A stretch of DNA of 64,000 nt, taken from assembly GCF_001043115.1 (NCBI RefSeq), contig NZ_LFME01000004.1, forward strand, positions 62,001-126,000. The letters are read 5' to 3'. Origin of the DNA: Xanthomonas sp. NCPPB 1128 (lineage in GTDB: Bacteria; Pseudomonadota; Gammaproteobacteria; Xanthomonadales; Xanthomonadaceae). Positions 32,585 through 40,024 of the stretch are shown one piece after another. The position numbers and the translations under genes were made by a program. The notes under the pieces were generated by a model. It did no database searches, had not been told where the DNA came from, and was given only the letters and a program-made list of their open reading frames with translations. Position 1 is the stretch's first letter. Every line of letters starts with the position of its first letter.

Positions 32585-33955
32585 TTACCCCGCGTAACGC
32601 GCCTTGAGCATGGCGTACGCCGAGCGCAGCGCCAGCGCTTCGCCCACGGCGGGGCGGCCGGGGCGGTCGCTGTCGTTCCAGGCGTACACGTCCAGATGCG
32701 CCCAGGCCTGCCGTGCCGGCACGAAGCGCTCCAGATACAGGGCGGCGGTGACCGCGCCGGCCATGCGCGAGCCGGCGTTGGCCAGGTCGGCGACCGAACT
32801 GGTGAGGTAGCGCAGATAAGGGCGCCACAGCGGCATGCGCCAGACCGGGTCGCGGGTGCGCTCGCCGGCGGCGATCCAGGCCTGCGCCAGGGTGTCGTCG
32901 TTGCAGAACAGCGCCGGCAGGTCCGGGCCCAGGGCGATGCGCGCGGCGCCGGTCAGGGTGGCGAAATCCAGGATCGCATCGGGGCGCTGCTCGCCGGCGT
33001 AGGCCAGCGCATCGCACAGCACCAGGCGGCCTTCGGCGTCGGTGTTGTCGATCTCCACACTGGTGCCCTGGCGGGTGGCGATGACCTCGCCGGGGCGGAA
33101 CGCGTTCGGGCCGACCGCGTTCTCCACCGCCGGCAGCAGCACGGTCAGCCGCAGCGGCAGGCGCTGCGCCATCACCAGTCCGGCCAGCGCCAGCGCGTGC
33201 GCGGCGCCGCCCATGTCCTTCTTCATGTTGCGCATGCCGTCGGCCGGCTTCAGGTCCAGGCCGCCGGTGTCGAAGCACACGCCCTTGCCGACCAGGGCCA
33301 CGTGCGGGTGTGCCTCCTCGCCCCAGCGCAGCACCAGCAACCGCGGCGCGCGGTGCGAGGCGCGGCCGACCGCGTGGATCGCCGGGAAATTCTGCTCCAG
33401 CAGCGCATCGCCGACGATGCTCTCGAACTGCGCGCCGTGCTCCTGCGCGATTGCGCGCGCGGCGTCTTCCAGTTGCTCCGGCCCCATGTGCTCGGTCGGC
33501 GTGTTGACCCAGTCGCGCACGCGCAGGCTGGCGGCGATCAGGTCGCGCACTTCGGCTTGCGGCGTGGCCAGCAACTGCGCCGGCAGCCGCGCCGGCTGCT
33601 TGTAGCGGGCGAAGCGGTAGCTGCCCAGGCCCCAGCCCAGGTGCAGCGCCGCCAGCGCATCGGCGTCCAGCGCCGTCTCCACCCGCCAGGTGCTGCCGGC
33701 CGGCAGCGCGTACGGCGCATGCGCATAGGCATACGCATCGCCGCGATCGCCGACACCCAGCACCGCGGCGGCCACGCCGTCGGCGCCCGGCAGCAGCAGG
33801 ACGCTGCCCGGCGCGGCCATGAACTGCTGGGTGTCCATCCACGCCACCCAGGCCGGCGATTGCGCCGCGCGCCATTCGGCCAGGTGGTCGCGGTCGAGCA
33901 CGTACAGCGGCAGCGCGTGGGAAGAGGCGTCGGTGAAGCCGGTCGGCAGGGACAT
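32585..33955 (-). CDS. M17 leucyl aminopeptidase family protein
   Basis: A 456-residue cytosolic metallo-aminopeptidase with the M17 active-site blocks: metal and lysine site VGKGVCFDTGGLDLKP, and NTDAEGRLVLCDAL with the bicarbonate-binding Arg. The C-terminal domain is typical, and the N-terminal domain is short, as in the PepB-like branch. The chosen start is ATG 33955. The gene lies just downstream of a HAD phosphatase on the same strand (49-base gap), probably the same transcript. Role: peptide turnover. Confidence 0.93.
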   Translation of the reverse strand: MSLPTGFTDASSHALPLYVLDRDHLAEWRAAQSPAWVAWMDTQQFMAAPGSVLLLPGADGVAAAVLGVGDRGDAYAYAHAPYALPAGSTWRVETALDADALAALHLGWGLGSYRFARYKQPARLPAQLLATPQAEVRDLIAASLRVRDWVNTPTEHMGPEQLEDAARAIAQEHGAQFESIVGDALLEQNFPAIHAVGRASHRAPRLLVLRWGEEAHPHVALVGKGVCFDTGGLDLKPADGMRNMKKDMGGAAHALALAGLVMAQRLPLRLTVLLPAVENAVGPNAFRPGEVIATRQGTSVEIDNTDAEGRLVLCDALAYAGEQRPDAILDFATLTGAARIALGPDLPALFCNDDTLAQAWIAAGERTRDPVWRMPLWRPYLRYLTSSVADLANAGSRMAGAVTAALYLERFVPARQAWAHLDVYAWNDSDRPGRPAVGEALALRSAYAMLKARYAG

Positions 33956-34004
33956 CAGCGGATCCTTGGAAGAGGGAGGTGGCCGGAGTACGAACGGGCG
34001 CGGG

Positions 34005-34730
34005 TCATGCGCGTGCCGCGAACGCTGGCTGGGTCGCGTCCAGCCAGTCGGCCAGGCCGGTGAGGGTGTCGAAGTGCAGGTCGGGCGGGGTCGACGGATG
34101 CCAGGCCTGTGCGTCGCGGTTGATCCAGCAACCGCGCAGGCCGGCCTGCATCGCGCCGACCACGTCGATCTCGATGTGGTCGCCCACGTGTAGCACCTGC
34201 GCACAGGGCAGGCCCAGGCGCGCGCAGGCGGCGCGGAAGATGCCCGGGTCCGGCTTGGCCGCACCGTGCTCGCGGGCACTGAGCTGGAAGGCGAAATGCC
34301 GGTCCAGGCCGATCGTGGCCAGGTCGGCGTTGCCGTTGCTCAGCGCCACCACCGGCACGCGCGCGGCGATGCGCTCCAGCGCGGCGATGCTGTCGGGATA
34401 GCACTGCACCTGGTTGCGTGCGGCATGGAACACCGCATAGGCCGGTTCCAGCAAGGCCGGGTCGGCGCCGCTGTCCTGCAGCGCGCGGCGCAGCGTCAGC
34501 CGGCGCAGTTCGCTGAGGTCGTGGTGCAGGTGCGGATGCGCGGCGAACACCTCTTCGCGCAACTGCCGCATCGCCGCGACCGGGAAACGCGCGGCGGTGG
34601 CCGGGCTGTGCTGCAGCAGCCAGTCGTGCAGCACCTGCTCGATGCGCGCGCCGATCGGCGCGAACGGCCACAGCGTGTCGTCCAGATCCAGCGTGATCGC
34701 GCGGACGGGGAAGGAGGGCATGGAAGTCAC
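34005..34730 (-). CDS. HAD-superfamily hydrolase (YigB-like)
   Basis: A 241-residue HAD phosphatase: motif I ITLDLDDTLWP, motif II VVALSNGN, motif III Lys in GAAKPDPGIF and motif IV HVGDHIEIDVVGA. It resembles the YigB/YjjG branch, whose members dephosphorylate FMN or nucleotide-like substrates. The specific substrate is not deducible. ATG 34730 and ATG 34721 are both possible starts. Confidence 0.9.
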   Translation of the reverse strand: MTSMPSFPVRAITLDLDDTLWPFAPIGARIEQVLHDWLLQHSPATAARFPVAAMRQLREEVFAAHPHLHHDLSELRRLTLRRALQDSGADPALLEPAYAVFHAARNQVQCYPDSIAALERIAARVPVVALSNGNADLATIGLDRHFAFQLSAREHGAAKPDPGIFRAACARLGLPCAQVLHVGDHIEIDVVGAMQAGLRGCWINRDAQAWHPSTPPDLHFDTLTGLADWLDATQPAFAARA

Positions 34731-34824
34731 CGGCGCATTTTACGCCAAGCGCTGATACCCCTGCGTCCCACGCCCGGTAGACAGCACGCGCGCTTCCGCC
34801 AGTCCCCAATCCCCAATCCCCGCC

Positions 34825-35937
34825 TCACTCCAGCAGCCGCGCCCAGCGCTGCATGCCTTCCACCCGCGCCAGCACCATCTTGATGCAGACCAGCAGCGGC
34901 ACCGCCAGCAGCAGGCCGATCATGCCCCACAGCCAGCCGAACAGCATCAGCGCCAGGATCAGCATCAGCGGCGAGATGGCCATGCGCCGGCCGAGCACGA
35001 TCGGCGTCACCACCTGGCCTTCCAGGGTGTGCAGGGCCAGATACAGGATCGCCGGCAGCGACGCGCTCAGCGGATCGCGGAAGGCGACGAAGCCCATCAG
35101 CAGCATCAGCACCGCGCCGATCAGCGGCCCCACGTACGGGGCGAAGTTCAGCAGCGCCACCACCGTGCCCCACAGCAACGCTTCCTGCGGCGGGATCTTC
35201 AGCACGATCAGGATGCCGGCGAAGACCAGGCCGACTAGCGTATTGATTACGGTGATGGTCAGGACGTAGCGCGAGACCTCGCGTTCGATCGAGCGCAGGA
35301 TCTCGGTGGTGAACTTCTGTTGCTGGCGACTGGGCAGCAGCGCGATCGCATGGCGTTGCAGGTTCTCGCCGAACACCATGAAGAAGAACGTCAGCAGCAC
35401 CACCGCCAGCGCCGAGGCGGCCAGCCGTGGCGTCCGCACCAGCGCCTTGTACGGATCGTCCATCTGCGTGCGGATCACCTGCACGCGGCGCCCACTCTCG
35501 CCGCCGGCGGCGCGGGCGAAGTTCTCCGCGGCCTGGTTGGCCTGCTGCATCGGCTTGGTCAGGTCGCGCACCTGGGTGGCGAGGTGACGCAACTGCGCCG
35601 GCGCCTGCTGCGCCCACTCGGCGGCAGGGCCGGCCAGTTGCACGGTCAGCGTCGTCGCCACCGCCATGCCCGACAGCAGCACCAGCAGTGCGGCCAGGAA
35701 GCGCGGCAGGTACAGCCGTTGCAGCCCGCGCAGGATCGGGTTGCCGACCAGGGCGAAGAAGGCGGACAACAGGATCGGCAGGATCACGTCCTGCGCCGCC
35801 CACAGCGTGTAGCAGACTGCCAGCGTCGCCAGCACCACCAGCGAGACCGGCCCGCGTGGACGCGGGGCGGGCGGCGGCGGCAGGGCGCCGTGCGGCGCGT
35901 CGTCGGCGACGGCCGCGGGATCGGGAACTGTACTCAT
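34825..35937 (-). CDS. AI-2E family transporter (PerM/TqsA-type membrane protein)
   Basis: A 370-residue inner-membrane protein with about eight hydrophobic segments. The family hallmarks include DVILPILLSAFFALVGNPI, the amphipathic central region and the C-terminal block NFAPYVGPLIGAVLM ... LEGQVVTPIVLGRRMAISPLMLIL. Family members export small molecules or sodium ions. Autoinducer transport is shown for only a few of them, so the substrate here is open. Start ATG 35937 precedes a Pro-rich cytoplasmic tail. Confidence 0.9.
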   Translation of the reverse strand: MSTVPDPAAVADDAPHGALPPPPAPRPRGPVSLVVLATLAVCYTLWAAQDVILPILLSAFFALVGNPILRGLQRLYLPRFLAALLVLLSGMAVATTLTVQLAGPAAEWAQQAPAQLRHLATQVRDLTKPMQQANQAAENFARAAGGESGRRVQVIRTQMDDPYKALVRTPRLAASALAVVLLTFFFMVFGENLQRHAIALLPSRQQQKFTTEILRSIEREVSRYVLTITVINTLVGLVFAGILIVLKIPPQEALLWGTVVALLNFAPYVGPLIGAVLMLLMGFVAFRDPLSASLPAILYLALHTLEGQVVTPIVLGRRMAISPLMLILALMLFGWLWGMIGLLLAVPLLVCIKMVLARVEGMQRWARLLE

Positions 35938-36107
35938 CGGACCTGCGAGACGGTGGCCGCGGCACGCGCCGCGGGGCACGCGCCGAGCGGCATCGGAACG
36001 GAAGCGAAGTGTAGGCCGGATCGTGGCCGGGGCGGTATCAAGACCGCGTGGCCGCCGCGTGCGCGCGGCGTGGCGGCGCCGTAATCGCACCGGCTGCGCA
36101 GTCCGTC

Positions 36108-36173
36108 GTAGGAGCGGCTTCAGCCGCGACAGGCGTTACCGGGAACGCCTGTCGCGGCTGAAGCCGCTCCTAC
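36108..36173. repeat. Paired GTAG-type REP palindrome
   Basis: Near-identical to the pair at 12816: inverted GTAGGAGCGGCTTCAGCC arms with the extension GCGACAGGCGTT around a short centre. It lies between a stop codon and the upstream region of the PerM-like gene. Confidence 0.9.
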
Positions 36174-36204
36174 ACCGGCGCTCTATGTGCCTGCCGCAGG
36201 CGCC

Positions 36205-36684
36205 CTAGCGCTCGGACAGGTCGGTCGCCGCTTCCGCGGCGGCGGGGTGCCCGGGGCGCGAGGCCGTCGACGGCCGCACCGGCTGCGGACGAGCGGCGGA
36301 TGGGGGAACCGATGTGGCGGGCGGCGTCTGGGTGGCGGCATCCACCGCCGCGTCCTGTGCCGTGTCCGCGGCTTCTTCTGCGTCGTCGGAGGCGCGCTCG
36401 GCGTCGTCGGACGCGCTCTTGGCGGTGGTGGCATTGATCAGGCTGGAAACCGCGCTGAGCATCTGCAGCCAGCGCGCGCCGCCGAGCTTGCCGACCACCG
36501 CGGCTGGTTCGGCGCGTCCGACCAGAAAGCCGGTGCCGAGGCCCACGATCACGATCCGCCACGGCGTCCAGCCTTCGCGCCAGACCTGCTGCAGGGTCGT
36601 CCAATGCGTGCGTACCTGCTCCTGGCGTCCTTCCAGCACCGATTCGGCGCGGGCGATGCGATGCTGCAACTGCCGCAGGGTCAT
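36205..36684 (-). CDS. YqjK-like membrane-associated protein
   Basis: A 159-residue protein with an N-terminal helical segment (LRQLQHRIARAESVLEGR), one hydrophobic stretch (PWRIVIVGLGTGFLVGRA) and a long Asp/Ala/Pro-rich tail. It is the last gene of a three-gene set with the holin-like and DUF883 proteins, and its start overlaps the preceding stop by four bases. The set matches the yqjD-yqjE-yqjK arrangement of enterobacteria. The YqjK assignment is by position and topology more than by sequence. Confidence 0.7.
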   Translation of the reverse strand: MTLRQLQHRIARAESVLEGRQEQVRTHWTTLQQVWREGWTPWRIVIVGLGTGFLVGRAEPAAVVGKLGGARWLQMLSAVSSLINATTAKSASDDAERASDDAEEAADTAQDAAVDAATQTPPATSVPPSAARPQPVRPSTASRPGHPAAAEAATDLSER

Positions 36685-37157
36685 GGCGTGGCCTCGCGCT
36701 TGGCGACGTCGTCGTCGCTGTCCTCGTCGTCGCCGCCGATGCCCAACTTGGCCAACTGGCGGCGGGTGGCGTCGAGCTTGCTCATGTCGAAGTAGCGCAA
36801 CGCCTGCCAGGCGCCGAGCGCGGTGACCACCAGGCTGAAGGCGGCGGTCGCCGAGATCGACGCCAGCCACGACCAGCCCATGCGCTGCAGCAAGGCGATC
36901 ATCGCGCCCATCAGCAGCATCCATGCCGAGGCGCCGAACGCCACCGACACGGTCAGCCACACCAAGGCCCGCGCCAGCGCGGCGCGGGCCAGGGCAAAGT
37001 CCGCGGCCACCAGCTTGCGCAGCGCGCGGCCGGTGTCCAGGGTGGCGGTCAGCCCTTCGCGTCCGGCCGTGCCGAGCGCGCGGAAGGAGTCCTCCAGCGA
37101 CGGTGCGGCCGCGGCGTCCGCCGCGGCGCCGTCGGCGCGGGCCTGCTCGTCGCTCAC
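36681..37157 (-). CDS. Phage holin family protein (YqjE-like)
   Basis: A 158-residue protein with two hydrophobic segments (ALVWLTVSVAFGASAWMLLMGAMIALL and LASISATAAFSLVVTALGAWQAL) and an acidic C-terminus, as in YqjE/ACT-type holin-superfamily III proteins. It is in an operon with the DUF883 gene upstream (seven-base gap) and the YqjK-like gene downstream (overlap). It is probably a stress-related inner-membrane protein; lysis function is not implied. Confidence 0.82.
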   Translation of the reverse strand: MSDEQARADGAAADAAAAPSLEDSFRALGTAGREGLTATLDTGRALRKLVAADFALARAALARALVWLTVSVAFGASAWMLLMGAMIALLQRMGWSWLASISATAAFSLVVTALGAWQALRYFDMSKLDATRRQLAKLGIGGDDEDSDDDVAKREATP

Positions 37158-37164
37158 GCGCGGC

Positions 37165-37536
37165 TTACTTGTCGCCGCCGCTGCGCGCCAGCTTGGCGAT
37201 GATCCAGCCGGTGGCGAAGGCCACGCCGAACGAGGCTAGCGGGCGCTCGCGGATCAGTTCGGCAGCGCTGTCGATCAGGTCGCGGCCCTTGTCCAGCAGC
37301 ACGTCCACCTGCTCCTTCGCCGCCGCGCCGCCGAACTCGGCGGCCGCCAATCCGGACAGGGCGCTGTCGGACAGCTCGGCCTTGACGTTGGCCTTGCCCA
37401 GCTTCAGTTCCTCGCCGGCGGCACCGGCAGCGCCCTTGATTGCGTCGCCGGCATAGCTGGCCGCGGACTTCAGGTGCGCGCCGGCTTCGCTCAGGTTGTC
37501 CTTGAGGTTCTCGGTATTGGTCGGGCTGGCATTCAT
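37165..37536 (-). CDS. YqjD/ElaB-type DUF883 protein
   Basis: A 123-residue amphipathic helical protein with a C-terminal membrane anchor (RERPLASFGVAFATGWIIAKLARSGG), as in YqjD and ElaB, which bind stationary-phase ribosomes at the inner membrane in E. coli. ATG 37536 is preferred over ATG 37542 because AGGAG is then eight bases upstream instead of two. First gene of the three-gene set. Confidence 0.85.
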   Translation of the reverse strand: MNASPTNTENLKDNLSEAGAHLKSAASYAGDAIKGAAGAAGEELKLGKANVKAELSDSALSGLAAAEFGGAAAKEQVDVLLDKGRDLIDSAAELIRERPLASFGVAFATGWIIAKLARSGGDK

Positions 37537-37723
37537 GGGCATGTCTCCTCTGGGGTTTGGGGGCCTGCCGTCCGCCATTGCGGACGCTGCGCAGAACGGG
37601 GGCGACACCAATACCATCGGTGGGGTGTACGGGGTGTTAGCTCGTCGCCACAGGCGATGGGCCATAGTGTCGGCGTTCGCTGGCGCGCCGCCAAGAGCGG
37701 CAAACAAAACGACTGCGTAGCTA

Positions 37724-37805
37724 CCAGGTGGGCGCGGACGGTGCTCGGAATCCTCATGTACCACTCGTACACTGCGGTTCCTCCGCGCCGCCCGCACCCA
37801 CCTGG
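37724..37805. repeat. Large imperfect hairpin
   Basis: CCAGGTGGGCGCGGA at the left and its near complement CCGCGCC...GCACCCACCTGG at the right enclose a centre that itself contains GTAC...GTAC and GGAATCC/GGTTCC. It lies in the divergent gap 37537-37856. It looks like a mobile palindromic repeat or an RNA-level structure; no second copy was seen in the window. Confidence 0.45.
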
Positions 37806-37856
37806 CGGCTGCTCGCGACGTTCTGTCAGCCACTCTAAAGTCCCGGAGGAACTGCA

Positions 37857-38084
37857 ATGCACGCCTACGGCAACCGAAGCGGCCATGCCGGGGTGGTGGC
37901 CTACGACAGCGGCCCGGACTGGATCGTGCTGCGTTTTGCCGATGGCGCCACCTACCGTTACGACCGCCAGCATCCCGGCCTGCTCCACGTCATGGAGATG
38001 CAGCGCCTGGCGGCCGGCGGGCGCGGCCTCACCACCTACCTCAACCAGCACGTGCGCGACGACTACGCCGCGCGCCTGGACTGA
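37857..38084 (+). CDS. KTSC-like small protein
   Basis: A 75-residue protein (SGHAGVVAYDSGPDWIVLRFADGATYRYD) resembling KTSC-domain proteins, with a strong GGAGGA ribosome site just upstream. It is convergent with the HtrA protease, 10 bases between stops. Function unknown. Confidence 0.7.
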   Translation: MHAYGNRSGHAGVVAYDSGPDWIVLRFADGATYRYDRQHPGLLHVMEMQRLAAGGRGLTTYLNQHVRDDYAARLD

Positions 38085-38094
38085 GTGCCGTGGC

Positions 38095-39531
38095 TTACTG
38101 CATGACCAAGTCGGCCTGCGCGCCGCCGCGGACCACGCGCAGCACCAGCTGCGCCGGCTTGCGCGCGAAATTGGCGCGGTAGCTGGCCAAGTCGGCGAAC
38201 TCGCCGACCGAGGCGGCCACCACGATGTCGCCGCCGGCCAGGCCGTTGCGCGCCGCGCGGCTGCCGCGCGCCACGTTGCCAATCAACACGCCGGAGATGC
38301 CGGACTGGCGCAGCGATTCGGGCAGGTCGGTGAAGGTGGCGCCGCTCAGCCGCGGGTCCAGCGACTCGCCGCTGACCGCGCGTGGCTGTTCCTTGAGCGT
38401 GGTCTTGAGCTGCAGCGGCTTGCCATCGCGGCGTACGTCCAGGGTCACGGTGCTGCCCACCGGCTGCAGGCCCTCGTAGTTGTGCAGCGCCTCGGCGCTG
38501 TCCAGGCGCTCGCCGTTGGCGCCGGTGATCACGTCGCCCGGCTGCAGCCCGGCGGCCGCGGCCGACGAGCCGGCCAGCACCCGCGTCACCAGCGCGCCGC
38601 GCGGCGCCGACAGGCCCAGGCCCTGTGCCATCTGCGTGGTCAGGTTCTGCGTCTCGATGCCGAAGGTGCCGCGGATCATCACCCCGTTGTTCTTGATCAA
38701 CTGGTCGACCACCGCGCGCGCCAGGTTCGACGGGATCGCCAGGCCCAGGCCGATGTTGCCGGCCATGCTGCCCTGCGGGTTGAAGCTGGCGGTGTTGATG
38801 CCGACCAGTTCGCCGCGCAGGTCCACCAGCGCGCCGCCGGAGTTGCCCGGGTTGATCGAGGCGTCGGTCTGGATGAAGTTCTGGTAGCCCAGGCCGCGGA
38901 TGCCGTTGCGGCCCATCGCCGAGACGATGCCGGAGGTGACGGTCTGGGTGAAGCCGAACGGATTGCCGATGGCCGCGACGAAATCGCCCACGCGCAGCTT
39001 GTCGCTGTCGCCCAGGCGGATCTCGGTGAGGTTGTCGGCCTTGATCCGGATCAGCGCGATGTCGGTGTCCGCGTCCGAGCCCATGAACTCGGCCTTGAAG
39101 CTGCGCCCGTCGGCCAGGGTCACCTGCACGTCGTCGGCGTTCTCCACCACGTGGTGATTGGTCAGCACGTAGCCGTTCTTCGCGTCGATGATCACGCCCG
39201 AACCGAGCGACTCGTTGATGCGCTCCTGCGGAATGTCCGGGAACAGGCGGCGCAGGATCGGGTCGTTGAAGAACGGATTGCGCACCCGCACCACCTGCTT
39301 GGTGTTGATGCTCACCACCGCCGGCATCACCTTCTGCAGCATCGGCGCCAGCGATGGCAACGGTTCGCCGGCCACCGAGGAGGGCAGGCGCGCGGCCCCG
39401 GACAGCGGCGGCGCCGCCGCGACCGGCGCGGCCTCGGCGCGGTTGTCCAGTTGCGCATTGATCGCGGTGGCGGCGAAACCGCCGAAGGCAGCGGCGGCGG
39501 TCAGGGTCAGCAGCGTGGGCAGCGGTCGCAT
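38095..39531 (-). CDS. degQ: Do-family periplasmic serine endopeptidase (HtrA/DegQ)
   Basis: A 478-residue exported protease. An N-terminal hydrophobic signal (LLTLTAAAAFGGFAATAINA) is followed by the chymotrypsin-like domain with the catalytic His in LTNHHVVE, Asp in DADTDIALI and Ser in NPGNSGGALV. Two PDZ domains follow (about residues 265-370 and 385-475). The double-PDZ layout fits DegP/DegQ, not DegS. It degrades or refolds damaged envelope proteins. It is divergent from nrdJ. Confidence 0.95.
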   Translation of the reverse strand: MRPLPTLLTLTAAAAFGGFAATAINAQLDNRAEAAPVAAAPPLSGAARLPSSVAGEPLPSLAPMLQKVMPAVVSINTKQVVRVRNPFFNDPILRRLFPDIPQERINESLGSGVIIDAKNGYVLTNHHVVENADDVQVTLADGRSFKAEFMGSDADTDIALIRIKADNLTEIRLGDSDKLRVGDFVAAIGNPFGFTQTVTSGIVSAMGRNGIRGLGYQNFIQTDASINPGNSGGALVDLRGELVGINTASFNPQGSMAGNIGLGLAIPSNLARAVVDQLIKNNGVMIRGTFGIETQNLTTQMAQGLGLSAPRGALVTRVLAGSSAAAAGLQPGDVITGANGERLDSAEALHNYEGLQPVGSTVTLDVRRDGKPLQLKTTLKEQPRAVSGESLDPRLSGATFTDLPESLRQSGISGVLIGNVARGSRAARNGLAGGDIVVAASVGEFADLASYRANFARKPAQLVLRVVRGGAQADLVMQ

Positions 39532-39752
39532 GGGTGGGTTTCCGGGGAGCGCGGGAGACGTGGGGCAGATGGGCGCGCGTGCGCGTAAATCAAGATGAAC
39601 GCGCGGCGTTTAACCGCCAGTGAAAGCGGTCCGGTACCGCTTGCGCAAGGCTGCGCCGAGGCCCCGCACGCGCCGCGCATCGAGGGTGCGTGACCGCCGC
39701 GCGATGACGTTGACAGTGAGCCTGCCCGGCGTTAGCGTTCACGCTGCCGCAG

Positions 39753-39768
39753 CCACTACATGTAGCGG
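39753..39768. promoter_or_regulatory. Candidate NrdR box 1
   Basis: A 16-base site whose core CTACATGTAG (39756-39765) is a perfect palindrome, resembling the AT-centred palindromic boxes bound by the ribonucleotide reductase repressor NrdR. It is upstream of nrdJ and paired with a second site 31 bases away centre to centre. Confidence 0.6.
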
Positions 39769-39783
39769 TATCGCATCGGTACA

Positions 39784-39799
39784 GCACTAGACGTAGGGT
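39784..39799. promoter_or_regulatory. Candidate NrdR box 2
   Basis: A second, weaker site with core CTAGACGTAG (39787-39796). The centre-to-centre distance to box 1 is 31 bases, three helical turns, which is the spacing usual for NrdR box pairs. The remainder of the 493-base gap 39532-40024 shows no gene and no cobalamin riboswitch that I can recognise. Confidence 0.55.
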
Positions 39800-40024
39800 T
39801 TTCTTCACCGGGACTTCACATCCAGGGGCGCGCTCGGCGGTGCATGGCGGGACGGAGACAGGGAAGGTCACGAATTCAGGGGAATGTCGATCGGTCGAGG
39901 GCAGCCGCCGCGTGCGCTGCCGCGATCGTCTCTGCCGTGCAGCGCAAGTGCGATATAGACAAGACTCACGGCGGATGACCACCCATCCGCCCCATCGGGA
40001 CAGGTTCGAGGAGAACACAGCAGA

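Noticed and set aside
39532-40024. Cobalamin riboswitch upstream of the B12-dependent reductase
   Set aside because: I looked for a B12-box-like stretch and its flanking helices and found none; NrdR-type boxes explain the region better.
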